DNA of 64,000 bases, taken from Pedococcus sp. 5OH_020 (GTDB lineage: Bacteria; Actinomycetota; Actinomycetes; Actinomycetales; Dermatophilaceae). Within the stretch, counting starts at the first letter, position 1. Each line of letters begins with the position of its first letter. Location of the stretch: assembly GCF_027812955.1 (NCBI RefSeq), contig NZ_JAPYZV010000012.1:1-64000 (forward strand), in the 5' to 3' direction. Below, piece by piece: positions 33,259-40,885 of the stretch. The notes under the pieces are model-generated. The model searched no databases and was not told the origin of the DNA. It saw only the letters and a list, made by a program, of their open reading frames with translations. The position numbers and the translations under genes were made by a program.

Positions 33259-33287
33259 AATATGTCTGACTTCTTGCTGACTGTCAA
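33259..33287 (-). promoter_or_regulatory. Leaderless promoter with embedded operator, SDR-thiolase operon
   Basis: Minus strand: TTGACA (33287-33282), 17 bases, CATATT (33264-33259). The start codon is at 33252, where transcription should begin. GTCAGAC (33270-33264) fills the end of the spacer and touches the -10, so a bound regulator would block RNA polymerase. The 15 bases 33256-33270 are identical to 35002-35016. Confidence 0.7.
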
Positions 33288-33323
33288 GGTCCCATGCGTG
33301 GGCCTCCTGCGCTCTCGCTCGAT

Positions 33324-33377
33324 CTGGCCTGGCCCAGCTCGGCGCGGCCCGGCCTGGCCCAGCTCCGCCCAGGCCAG
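33324..33377. terminator. Inverted repeat downstream of aldehyde dehydrogenase, possible terminator
   Basis: CTGGCCTGG at 33324-33332 is the exact reverse complement of CCAGGCCAG at 33369-33377. A 15-base direct repeat GGCCTGGCCCAGCTC also lies inside (33326-33340 and 33351-33365). The element lies in the 137 bases between the stop of the aldehyde dehydrogenase and the start of the SDR operon. No U-run is visible, so it may slow rather than end transcription. Confidence 0.45.
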
Positions 33378-33389
33378 ACCCAGAATTGT

Positions 33390-34841
33390 CTATGCGAAGG
33401 TCGGGAGCGCGTGCGACTCCTCGTCGAAGCCGAAGATGGACTTGACCTCCAGGTATTCCTCGAGCCCGAAGACGCCCATCGACCGGCCGACTCCGGACTG
33501 CTTGTACCCGCCCATGGGCGTGTACGAGTTGACGTTGGCGCCGTTGAAGGCAACCCGTCCGGCACGCAGTCCGCAGGAGAACTCGTACGCCCGCTGCCGA
33601 TCCTCGCCGAAGACATAGCCACCCAGGCCGAAGATCGAGTCGTTGGCGATGTCGAGGGCCTCCTCCTCGGACTTGTACGGCATGACGACCACGACGGGGC
33701 CGAAGATCTCCTCCTTGGCCAGGGTCATCTCCCGGGTCACATCGGTGAGCACCGTCGGCTTGCAGAAGAAGCCCCGCTCGAACCCTTCCATCCGGCCGAG
33801 TCCGCCGGCGACCAGGCGCCCTCCCTCCTCGAGGCCGATCTCGATGTGCTTCTGCACGCTGTCGAACTGGGCTGCGTGGACCAAGGGGCCGTGGGTCGTC
33901 GCGGGGTCGCGGGGGTCGCCCACCCGCATCCGGGCGATCTCGTCCACCAGGAAGGGCAGCAGATCCCCGACCTGGTCCTCGTGCACGAGGAGCCGGCTCG
34001 GGGCGTGGCACGACTGGCCGGTGTTGGAGAAGGCGCGCTGGATGGTCCACCGCGCGGCCTTCTCGAGGTTTCCGTCGGTGAGCACGATGTTGGCCGACTT
34101 GCCGCCCAGCTCGAGGCACGCGCGCTTGACCGTCTGCGCGGCGGCCTCACCCACGGTGACGCCCGCGCCGGTCGACCCGGTGAAGGAGACCATGTCCACA
34201 TCGGAGTGGCGAGCCAGCGCGTCGCCCACGACGCGTCCCGGGCCGATCACCAAGTTGAAGACGCCGGGCGGCGTACCCGCCTCATCCATCACCTGGGCCA
34301 GGGCAACGCCCGATGCGGGCGAGGCGTCGGAGGGCTTGAGCACCATGGTGCAACCGGCGGCGATGCCGTAGATGACCTTGATGACCGACGTCTGCAGCGG
34401 CCAGTTCCACGGCGAGATCAAGGCACACACGCCGATCGGCTCGCGGCGCACGATGGTGTCGGCCAGCTGGCGCTCGAACGCGTAGGACTCGATCAGGTCG
34501 CGCGCCACCTTCATGTGACCAGCAGGGCCGGCGACCTGGGCTTTGAACGAGACCGGGACACCCACCTCATGCGCGATCAGCTGGGCCAGGTCGGCCTCAC
34601 GCCTTTCGTAGGATGCGATGATCCGGTCGATCAGCTGGACCCGCTCCTCGACCGAGGTCTGCGAGAAGGTGGTGAACGCGCGCCTCGCCGCCGCCACGGC
34701 CAGGTCGACCTCCGGCACACCGCCTCCGGAGGTCACCGTCGCCCAGGGCTCCTCACTGGTCGGGTCGATCAGGGTGCGAGTGCCCTCGCGCGCAGGCGCG
34801 ACCCACTGGCCATCGATGTACAACTCTCCGAAATGCTCCAC
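33390..34841 (-). CDS. NAD(P)-dependent aldehyde dehydrogenase
   Basis: A 483-residue aldehyde dehydrogenase. Glu is in CLELGGKSANIV and Cys in NTGQSCHAPSR. Cofactor-binding ISPWNWPLQ and SFTGSTGAG are present, as is the EEIFGPVVVV motif. GTG 34841 follows GAGGAG. It is transcribed alone from a promoter near 35005, with a leader of about 157 bases that holds a strong hairpin. That promoter shares 15 identical bases with the SDR-thiolase promoter, so it is probably in the same regulon. The substrate may be a semialdehyde of the pathway. Confidence 0.9.
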   Translation of the reverse strand: MEHFGELYIDGQWVAPAREGTRTLIDPTSEEPWATVTSGGGVPEVDLAVAAARRAFTTFSQTSVEERVQLIDRIIASYERREADLAQLIAHEVGVPVSFKAQVAGPAGHMKVARDLIESYAFERQLADTIVRREPIGVCALISPWNWPLQTSVIKVIYGIAAGCTMVLKPSDASPASGVALAQVMDEAGTPPGVFNLVIGPGRVVGDALARHSDVDMVSFTGSTGAGVTVGEAAAQTVKRACLELGGKSANIVLTDGNLEKAARWTIQRAFSNTGQSCHAPSRLLVHEDQVGDLLPFLVDEIARMRVGDPRDPATTHGPLVHAAQFDSVQKHIEIGLEEGGRLVAGGLGRMEGFERGFFCKPTVLTDVTREMTLAKEEIFGPVVVVMPYKSEEEALDIANDSIFGLGGYVFGEDRQRAYEFSCGLRAGRVAFNGANVNSYTPMGGYKQSGVGRSMGVFGLEEYLEVKSIFGFDEESHALPTFA

Positions 34842-34872
34842 GTGAACTCCTCAAGATCATTCAAGACAATGC

Positions 34873-34890
34873 GCACCGCACCCGCGGTGC
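34873..34890. other. Hairpin in the untranslated leader of the aldehyde dehydrogenase
   Basis: GCACCGC (34873-34879) and GCGGTGC (34884-34890) form a perfect seven-base stem with a four-base loop, about 30 bases before the start codon. A second small hairpin (GGAGC-CGC-GCTCC) lies nearer the 5' end, around 34983-34995. The leader is long for this locus, where other mRNAs look leaderless. It may affect translation or stability; I see no known riboswitch pattern. Confidence 0.45.
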
Positions 34891-35004
34891 TCGGTTCGAC
34901 CCTGCAGGTCGCCGCATCGGGCTCCTGCTGACGCGCGCAACGTGCCTGCCGCCAGAGGCACGGGGAATCGTCCGCTGACCGCTGGAGCGCGGCTCCTACT
35001 CTGT

Positions 35005-35033
35005 AATATGTCTGACATCTAATCGTTAGTCAA
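35005..35033 (-). promoter_or_regulatory. Promoter with FadR-type palindrome, aldehyde dehydrogenase
   Basis: Minus strand: TTGACT (35033-35028), 17 bases, CATATT (35010-35005). ATGTCTGACAT (35008-35018) is a palindrome around one central base and overlaps the -10 and spacer. It fits the FadR-family consensus GTnnnAC. Geometry and sequence match the promoter at 33259-33287. Confidence 0.65.
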
Positions 35034-35042
35034 TGACGAATC

Positions 35043-35873
35043 TCACACGCCTTCCATCCCTGCCGTCGAGGCCACGATCCTTCGAGCGCGGGCGACCACA
35101 GGGGCATCCACCATGGCTCCGTCAACCACTCGGGCGCCGTCGTCCTGCGCCCCGGCCAGCACGCGCTGCGCCCAGGCCACCTCCTGCGCGGACGGACCCA
35201 TGCCGAGGTTCGTCGGCTGCACCTGCCGGGGGTGGATGCACAACCGGCCCGCGAAGCCGAGCTCGCGGGCGTGGGCCACATCGCCCTTCAGCGCCGACGG
35301 GTCCTCCAGCGCGGTCGTCACGCCGTCCACGGGGGGCGCAAGCCCGGCCACCGCGCTGGCGACGACGAGGCTCCACCGAGCGGGCGCCAGGGCGGACCTC
35401 GAAGCCGGGTCCACCCCCAGGCACGCCGCCAGGTCGACGTTGCCCAAGGCCAGTCGCGTGACGGCTCCGCTCTCGGCCAGGGTCTGGGCTTCCAAGAGTC
35501 CGCGCGGCGTTTCGATCAGGGCTACCAAGCAGCCGGCCACGTCGTCGACCACCCGACGGACGTCCTCCACCCGCTCGGCCTTGGGCAGCATGACGGCGAT
35601 GCCGGTGCCACGGAGCGCTCGGAGCTCCGAGCCGATCCACGGCGTCCCGACCCCGTTGATGCGCACGAGACATCGGTCGTGCGCCTGAGCCCATTCCAGG
35701 ACCGATCGGAGTGCCGTCTCCTTGGCTGCGGCTGGGACGGCATCCTCGAGATCCAGGATCACCAGGTCTGCCCCCGAAGCCTGCGCCTTGGCGAAGCGGT
35801 CCGGTCGGTCCCCGGGGACGAACAGGAAGCTCCGGGCCACCTCGACGCCCTCCCGCTGGCCGTCTGAGCTCAT
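35043..35873 (-). CDS. CitE-like HpcH/HpaI lyase
   Basis: A 276-residue TIM-barrel lyase resembling the citrate lyase beta subunit and malyl-CoA lyases. Metal and substrate motifs: FVPGDRPDRFAKA, DLVILDLEDAVP, VRINGVGTPW, LIETPRGLLEA and LCIHPRQV. ATG 35873 follows GGTGGGG; the longer frame reaches into the divergent promoter. No citrate lyase alpha or gamma genes are near, so it likely cleaves or forms a hydroxyacyl-CoA on its own. It is divergent from the second FadR gene. Confidence 0.85.
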   Translation of the reverse strand: MSSDGQREGVEVARSFLFVPGDRPDRFAKAQASGADLVILDLEDAVPAAAKETALRSVLEWAQAHDRCLVRINGVGTPWIGSELRALRGTGIAVMLPKAERVEDVRRVVDDVAGCLVALIETPRGLLEAQTLAESGAVTRLALGNVDLAACLGVDPASRSALAPARWSLVVASAVAGLAPPVDGVTTALEDPSALKGDVAHARELGFAGRLCIHPRQVQPTNLGMGPSAQEVAWAQRVLAGAQDDGARVVDGAMVDAPVVARARRIVASTAGMEGV

Positions 35874-35951
35874 CGTCCCCACCGCACCGGCCGTGATTGT
35901 GGGCGAAGACGTGGGCCAGAACAAGGCGCAGTTCCACGCGTCCATGTCATC

Positions 35952-35960
35952 TGTAGGACA
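35952..35960. promoter_or_regulatory. TGTAGGACA site between CitE-like and FadR genes
   Basis: The site fits TGTnnGACA. The wider stretch CTGTAGGACAATAT (35951-35964) matches CTGTAAGACAATGT on the minus strand at 24417-24404. CTGTAAG occurs again at 35979-35985. The position suggests autoregulation of the FadR gene at 36032 and control of the divergent lyase. Confidence 0.5.
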
Positions 35961-36031
35961 ATATGGGTACATCCACGTCTGTAAGAGCCCGACGGGCACA
36001 CACCGCTCGCGCCACCCGAGGAGACACCCCC

Positions 36032-36760
36032 ATGGCTACGACCAGCACTCCGGACCACCGCTTCCAGGCGCGGGTGGTCACCCGGCCGCGAGACCAGGTG
36101 GAGTCCCAGCTTCGCGAAGCCATCCTCAACGGCCACTTCGCCCAGGGCGAGAAGCTGCCAGCAGAGACGGAGCTGGCGCAACAGTTCGGGGTCAGCCGAC
36201 CCACGGTGCGCGAGGCGCTCGGCGCCCTGGTCAGCTCCGGGCTCATCCGCAAGATCCCGGGAGTGGCCGGAGGGAGCTTCGTCAAGACTGTCACGCCTGA
36301 CTCGTTGAGCCAGATGCTGAGCGAGTCCATGGACACGATCGTGCGCATCGGGGCGCTCACGATCGACGAGATCACGGAGGTGCGCAGGGTCCTGGAGATC
36401 CCTGCCGCGCAGTGGGCGGCGCGCAACCGCACTCCGGAGGACATCGAGGTCATGAAGGAGGTCGTCAAGACGCAGAAGAGCACGACGATCGACGACCCTG
36501 ACATCCCGTCCTACGACCTGCGCTTCCACACGGCCATCGGCCGCGCCTCGGGCAACCGGCTGCTGGAGGCGTTCATCGCCGCCGTTCACGACGCAACGCA
36601 CCCCGCCCAGTTCCTTGAGGTGACCCGTGAGGTCGCCAAGAAGACCGTGCGTCAGCACATCGCGATCCTCGCGGCCATCGAAGGTGGCGACGCCGACGCG
36701 GCAGGCGAGGCGATGCGGGAGCACCTCGACTTCGTGCTCCGCTACTCGACGCCGCGATAG
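36032..36760 (+). CDS. FadR-type GntR regulator (FCD domain), second paralog
   Basis: A 242-residue repressor/activator. Winged helix with LPAETELAQQFGVSRPTVRE, then the FCD domain with YDLRFHTAIGRASGNRLLEAF. It is a close paralog of the protein encoded at 21897; both share TPDSLSxMLSESMDTIVR and STTIDDP-like stretches. ATG 36032 follows GAGGAG; the frame is open 23 codons further without a ribosome site. It is divergent from the CitE-like gene and stands alone, converging on the stress protein. It may sense a different acyl-CoA from its paralog while recognising related operators. Confidence 0.9.
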   Translation: MATTSTPDHRFQARVVTRPRDQVESQLREAILNGHFAQGEKLPAETELAQQFGVSRPTVREALGALVSSGLIRKIPGVAGGSFVKTVTPDSLSQMLSESMDTIVRIGALTIDEITEVRRVLEIPAAQWAARNRTPEDIEVMKEVVKTQKSTTIDDPDIPSYDLRFHTAIGRASGNRLLEAFIAAVHDATHPAQFLEVTREVAKKTVRQHIAILAAIEGGDADAAGEAMREHLDFVLRYSTPR

Positions 36761-36794
36761 GCGCCTGCTCCCGGCGGCCACGTGCGTGGGCCTG

Positions 36795-37217
36795 TCAGAC
36801 CGTCTTGACGATGTAGACGTCGCAGGGAGCGTGCGCGGCAACGCTGGAGGCCACGCTGCCGAGCAGTCTGCCCACCCCCTGCACCCTGCGGTTTCCCACC
36901 ACGATGAGGGAAGCGTCCAGCCGGATGGCCTCGTCGACCAGCGCGGTCGCTGGCTTTCCGTGCAGCGGCCTGCTCGTGACGTTGGGTACAACGCTGCGCA
37001 GGTCCTGCGCCACCTCCGCCGCGATCGTCTCGGCCAGCTCGCCCGAGGTCAGCTGGCTGGCCCCCGGCCGGTCGGGAAACTCCTCGACCGTTGCCTGCTC
37101 CACCGCTGACAGGACATGGAGCTCGGCTCCCAGGCGTACGGCGAGCTCGGCGGCACGACGGGCAGCGAGGCGTGAGGAGTCGGTTCCGTCCACGCCTACC
37201 AGGATCACCGTGACCAT
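36795..37217 (-). CDS. Universal stress protein (UspA family)
   Basis: A 140-residue single-domain Usp. N-terminal VTVILVGVDGTDSS and the ATP-binding G-2x-G-9x-G motif as GNRRVQGVGRLLGSVASSV show an ATP-binding type. ATG 37217 has AAAGG upstream. It lies beyond a tandem GCTGCGG repeat that follows the SDR gene; whether they share an mRNA is not clear. Confidence 0.87.
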   Translation of the reverse strand: MVTVILVGVDGTDSSRLAARRAAELAVRLGAELHVLSAVEQATVEEFPDRPGASQLTSGELAETIAAEVAQDLRSVVPNVTSRPLHGKPATALVDEAIRLDASLIVVGNRRVQGVGRLLGSVASSVAAHAPCDVYIVKTV

Positions 37218-37252
37218 GGGTGGCCTTTCTGTTGGCTGCGGGCTGGTGGGAA

Positions 37253-37292
37253 GCTGCGGCGCTGCGGGGCTGCGGCGCTGCGGCGCTGCGGG
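37253..37292. repeat. Five tandem copies of GCTGCGG(C/G)
   Basis: An exact eight-base period from 37253 to 37292 with only the last base of each unit varying. It begins just beyond the stop codon of the SDR gene on the minus strand and precedes the stress-protein ATG. Copy number could vary by slippage. No gene is present. Confidence 0.85.
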
Positions 37293-37293
37293 G

Positions 37294-38061
37294 CTAGCGT
37301 GCGACATAACCGCCGTCGACGGGCAGGGCCACCCCGACGACGAAGCTGGCGCCTGGACTGCAGAGCCACAGGACGGCGGCGGCGACCTCCTCGGCAGTGC
37401 CCATCCGACCGATCGGAGTGGCTGCCACCGCGTCCGCCTCGGTCAGGTCACCGTTGTCGAGCATGCCCTGCACCATCGGGGTGACGATGGTCCCGGGGCA
37501 CACCGCGTTCACCCGCACGCCCCGCGCGGCATACTCGAGCGCCACGCTGCCGGTCAGGCCGATGACTCCGTGCTTGGAGGCGTGGTAAGCAGCCCGCCCC
37601 GGATTGCCGACGAGACCGCCCAGCGAGGAGTTGTTGACGATCGCACCCGAGCCCTGCGGGCCCATCACCCGCAGCTCGTGCTTGATGCTGGCCCATACTC
37701 CTCGCAGGTTGACGGCATTGATGCGCTCGAACTGCTCGAGCGACTCCTCGGCAGCGTCCGTGGCCGGCGCCATGATTCCGGCGTTGTTGAACGCCATGTC
37801 CAGGCGGCCGTACCTCTCCACTGCCGCGTTGACGAGGCGCGCGACCTGCCCCTCGTCACTGACGTCACACCTGACGCCGAGGACGTCATAACCCTGCTCG
37901 GTCAGCCTTGCCGTCGCGTCCTTGAGGGCTTCCTCGTTTACGTCACCGAGCACGACGCTGGCGCCGTTCTCCGCAAAGCCGGTCGCCGCGGCAAGGCCCA
38001 TGCCCATGCTGGCTCCGGTCACGAGGGCCACCTGACCCTGGAAGTCGTACGTCGGGTTCAT
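37294..38061 (-). CDS. Short-chain dehydrogenase/reductase (SDR)
   Basis: A 255-residue classical SDR: TGASMGMG, NNAGIM, Ser in NNSSLGG, Tyr-Lys in AAYHASKHGV, and the family end ALPVDGGYVAR. GGAGG precedes the ATG. The gene fragment at 54546-54770 is a near relative of its N-terminal part (YDFTG, LTARGHDVLGVRCDVS). Two GTCTGAC sites lie 30-55 bases upstream. Confidence 0.88.
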   Translation of the reverse strand: MNPTYDFQGQVALVTGASMGMGLAAATGFAENGASVVLGDVNEEALKDATARLTEQGYDVLGVRCDVSDEGQVARLVNAAVERYGRLDMAFNNAGIMAPATDAAEESLEQFERINAVNLRGVWASIKHELRVMGPQGSGAIVNNSSLGGLVGNPGRAAYHASKHGVIGLTGSVALEYAARGVRVNAVCPGTIVTPMVQGMLDNGDLTEADAVAATPIGRMGTAEEVAAAVLWLCSPGASFVVGVALPVDGGYVAR

Positions 38062-38091
38062 TCCATGCCTCCGGCTCGCGCCAATCGTTGT

Positions 38092-38116
38092 GTCTGACGT
38101 CAGAACGGGTCTGACG
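38092..38116. promoter_or_regulatory. Palindromic TCTGACGTCAGA with adjacent GTCTGAC repeat
   Basis: TCTGACGTCAGA (38093-38104) is a perfect 12-base palindrome. GTCTGAC occurs at 38092-38098 and again at 38109-38115, 17 bases apart. It lies between two minus-strand genes, upstream of the SDR at 38061. The cores match the other GTCnGAC sites of the locus. Confidence 0.55.
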
Positions 38117-38165
38117 AACTACCTGTCGGGGCCGGTCCGGCCAAATGCTCAGGACTCGCGGCCCG

Positions 38166-39053
38166 TCAACGAGCGTCGGCGTACCACTCCGCCATCATCT
38201 GGCTCTGGTCCGCATCGGGACCGAAGCGCTCGAGCGCCGAGTCGACGAACTGCTGCACAAGGTGGCCGATCGGGGTGTCGTGATGCAGCTCCTCGGCCAG
38301 CTGGTTGGCCAGTCGCAGGTCCTTATCCAGCAGCTGGAGGGTGAAGTGCTGGAGCTTGTACGGCTGCTCGGGAGTGCCGCCCATGAGCATGTTGGGGTAC
38401 GTGTTCTCCGTGGCGTAGTTGCGAGCGGACCCTCGGTTGATGACGTCGACAATCACCTCGCGGGGGATCCCCGCGACCTCGCCCAGCCGGATGGCCTCCA
38501 TCGCGGCGAAGCGGTTGCAGCTGTTCAAGAGGTTGTTGACGAGCTTGGCCGCGTGTCCTGACCCCACGGGCCCGACGTGAATGACGTCCGCCGTGACCTC
38601 GTGCAGCAACGGGGCGACGCGCGCGAACACGTCGTCCGCCGCTCCGACCATGAGGGCGGCCGTCCCGGCCTCCGCACGACTGACGCCACCGCCGATGGGG
38701 GCATCCACGAAGTCGATCTGGCGGGTCGCCAGCTCCTTGGTGAGCGCCTGGTCCGTGGTCGGCGTGCCGGTGGTGGTGTCGATGATGACGGAGCCCGGCT
38801 GGAGCTTGTCTGCGAGACCTCCCGCACCGATGAGGAGCTCCTGGACGTCGGACGGTCGCGGCAACGAGAGGAAGACGACCCGGCACCGCGCGCCGATCTC
38901 CTCCAGCGAGGAGAAGGTGGCACCGCGCTCCACGAGGCGGGCGGCGGACGCTTCGTTACGGTCGTTGACGAGCAGCTCGTGCGTGTCCACCAGCCTGCTG
39001 GCGATCGCAGAGCCCATGGCCCCGACTCCGACGAAACCTACTGCTTCAGACAT
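38166..39053 (-). CDS. 3-Hydroxyisobutyrate dehydrogenase-like (beta-hydroxyacid dehydrogenase)
   Basis: A 295-residue NAD(P)-dependent dehydrogenase. GFVGVGAMGSAIASRL binds the cofactor, DAPIGGGVSRAEAGTAALMV is the substrate loop, and the catalytic Lys lies in GSGHAAKLVNNLL. ATG 39053 has AGGAG six bases upstream. It is last in the ABC-transporter gene run. It may oxidise a beta-hydroxy acid or reduce a semialdehyde. Confidence 0.88.
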   Translation of the reverse strand: MSEAVGFVGVGAMGSAIASRLVDTHELLVNDRNEASAARLVERGATFSSLEEIGARCRVVFLSLPRPSDVQELLIGAGGLADKLQPGSVIIDTTTGTPTTDQALTKELATRQIDFVDAPIGGGVSRAEAGTAALMVGAADDVFARVAPLLHEVTADVIHVGPVGSGHAAKLVNNLLNSCNRFAAMEAIRLGEVAGIPREVIVDVINRGSARNYATENTYPNMLMGGTPEQPYKLQHFTLQLLDKDLRLANQLAEELHHDTPIGHLVQQFVDSALERFGPDADQSQMMAEWYADAR

Positions 39054-39129
39054 TGCGATCTCCTGATCATGTGATTGTCGTACGCGAACGGATGTGCCCT
39101 CTGGCGGCCTGGTAACCGACCGTGCCTGC

Positions 39130-40161
39130 CTAGGGAAAGCGCACGACGCCCTTGCCGGCGTCCTGCTTGTCGAACTGACGGTAGGCCTCCTCGATCTGGC
39201 CGAGGGACCAGACGTGGCTGAACAGGTCGTCGATCGGAAGGCCTTTGCGAGCAACGAACTGAGCGCACTCCTCTTGCCCGACCAGCGACATCGACCACGA
39301 GGTCATCACGGTCATCTGCGAGCGGTGGAACTCCATGACGTCGAAGCGCACCTCGCCACCGAGCCCGACGACGCAGAACCGCCCCCAGGGTGCGAGCGCC
39401 TTCAACCCCGCGGAGGCCGCCGCCGACGACCCCGACGACTCGAGCACGGCGCTGACTCCCTCCCCGTCGGTGAGGTCCTTGATCGCGAGGACGGGGTCGA
39501 CCTCTCCCGGGTTCACCGTCTCGACAGCACCGAGGCGTCGAGCGTGCGCGAGGCGACTCTCCGCCATGTCGACCGCGATCACCCGGGCGCCCAAGGCGGT
39601 GGCGAGGATGGTGCCGGAAAGGCCGACTGGTCCCTGACCGAAGATCGCGATCGTCGCGCCGCCGAGGTCACCCAGCCGCTGCAAGCCGCCCCAAGCGGTG
39701 CCGGTGCCACAGCCGATGGCTGCGCCCGCGTCGAAGCTGAGCCGGTCGTCGAGCCCGATGAGTGTGGCCGCAGGGACCTTCAGGTATGGGGCGTGGGCGC
39801 CGTTGCCGTTCATGCCGAGCACCGTGACCGGCTGGCGGCTGCACATCTGCGTCCAGCCGCTCCGGCACGGCGCACACGCGCCGCAGCCGATGTAGTGGTG
39901 CACCATGACCCGGTCGCCGACCGACGCGGTTGTCTCGGGCACGCCCGCGCCGACGGCATGCACGACGCCGGCCGGTTCGTGGCCGGCTATGAGCTTTCCC
40001 GAGGCGTACGTGTCGTTCGGCGGGCTCCGGTAGTACTTGAGGTCACTGCCGCACATGCCTGAGGCACGAATGGCCACGACCACCTCGCCGGGGCCCGGCG
40101 TCGGGTCATCCACCTCCGCGAGTGCAACCTGGCTGTCTCCGAGAAAGACTGCCGCCCTCAT
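39130..40161 (-). CDS. Zinc-dependent alcohol dehydrogenase (MDR superfamily)
   Basis: A 343-residue dehydrogenase. Catalytic zinc: Cys in GMCGSDLKYYR and His-Glu in AGHEPAGVV. Structural zinc: complete four-Cys loop GCGACAPCRSGWTQMC. Rossmann IFGQGPVGLSGTILA. GAGGTC precedes the ATG. It lies between the cupin and the beta-hydroxyacid dehydrogenase and is probably co-transcribed with them. Confidence 0.9.
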   Translation of the reverse strand: MRAAVFLGDSQVALAEVDDPTPGPGEVVVAIRASGMCGSDLKYYRSPPNDTYASGKLIAGHEPAGVVHAVGAGVPETTASVGDRVMVHHYIGCGACAPCRSGWTQMCSRQPVTVLGMNGNGAHAPYLKVPAATLIGLDDRLSFDAGAAIGCGTGTAWGGLQRLGDLGGATIAIFGQGPVGLSGTILATALGARVIAVDMAESRLAHARRLGAVETVNPGEVDPVLAIKDLTDGEGVSAVLESSGSSAAASAGLKALAPWGRFCVVGLGGEVRFDVMEFHRSQMTVMTSWSMSLVGQEECAQFVARKGLPIDDLFSHVWSLGQIEEAYRQFDKQDAGKGVVRFP

Positions 40162-40252
40162 GTTGTGACCTCACTTTTGTCCGCGTTCGGTTATTGACCT
40201 GTATTTGACTGTGGCAGGGTGCGTGCGTGTCCCGATGGTCGGTGACGACGTG

Positions 40253-40786
40253 CTAGCGACGCGCCCCGACCATCAAGGTGGAGTGCACACACGGCTGGTC
40301 GCCCGACACGCGCCAGGCGTGCTTGGTCCCCCGCTGGATGAAGGTGTCCCCGGCCTTCAGGAGTGTCTCGCCCTGCTCGAGGATCACGACGCACTCACCC
40401 GAGACAATGGTGATGATGTCGACAGTGTCGGTCTGGTGCATGCCCGGATCGGCGTCGCTCTCGACGTAGGACTCGGTTGCTCCAGCCGCTGCCATCGAGG
40501 CTTCATAGCCGCCGGACCCGTAGTTCCAGGAGCTGTCCGGCGGAAAAGTTGCCAAGACATGCGTGAAACCGTTGGGCGGCGGGGGGATCACCGCCTCGGT
40601 CCCGAGAGTGTTCTCGTCGTTGACGTGGGGAGGACACGACTCGACCTGCCAGATCTGGTTGAGGACGAAGGCGTCGGTCACGAGTCGCGTCTCCGTGTAG
40701 CCATCACTGACCACGGTGGACTTGCCGTTCTCGTCCAGCCCCGCCACGACTCGACGCACGCGGATGTCATCGTACTTTCCTGCCAT
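40253..40786 (-). CDS. Cupin-domain protein, first copy
   Basis: A 177-residue protein with a C-terminal cupin barrel: PGMHQTDTVDIITIVSGE, ILEQGETLLKAGDTF and RGTKHAWR. The N-terminal part carries the phrase VVSDGYTETRLVTDAF. The histidines suit a metal site. A paralog with the same layout is at 61341-61901. AAGGAG precedes the ATG. Known relatives have no settled function; a dioxygenase or isomerase role in the neighbouring pathway is possible. Confidence 0.8.
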   Translation of the reverse strand: MAGKYDDIRVRRVVAGLDENGKSTVVSDGYTETRLVTDAFVLNQIWQVESCPPHVNDENTLGTEAVIPPPPNGFTHVLATFPPDSSWNYGSGGYEASMAAAGATESYVESDADPGMHQTDTVDIITIVSGECVVILEQGETLLKAGDTFIQRGTKHAWRVSGDQPCVHSTLMVGARR

Positions 40787-40885
40787 GGCGCGCTCCTTTT
40801 TGGTTGGTGCGGTTCTACCGCTGACTCATGATTGCTGCGGCTGGCTGATCCACGCCAGCGGCAGCCCCGGCCGCGAGGCCGCCGG

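Noticed and set aside
37294-37307. Stress protein starting at 37307
   Set aside because: The added residues come from the GCTGCGG repeat and overlap the SDR end; ATG 37217 fits the family.
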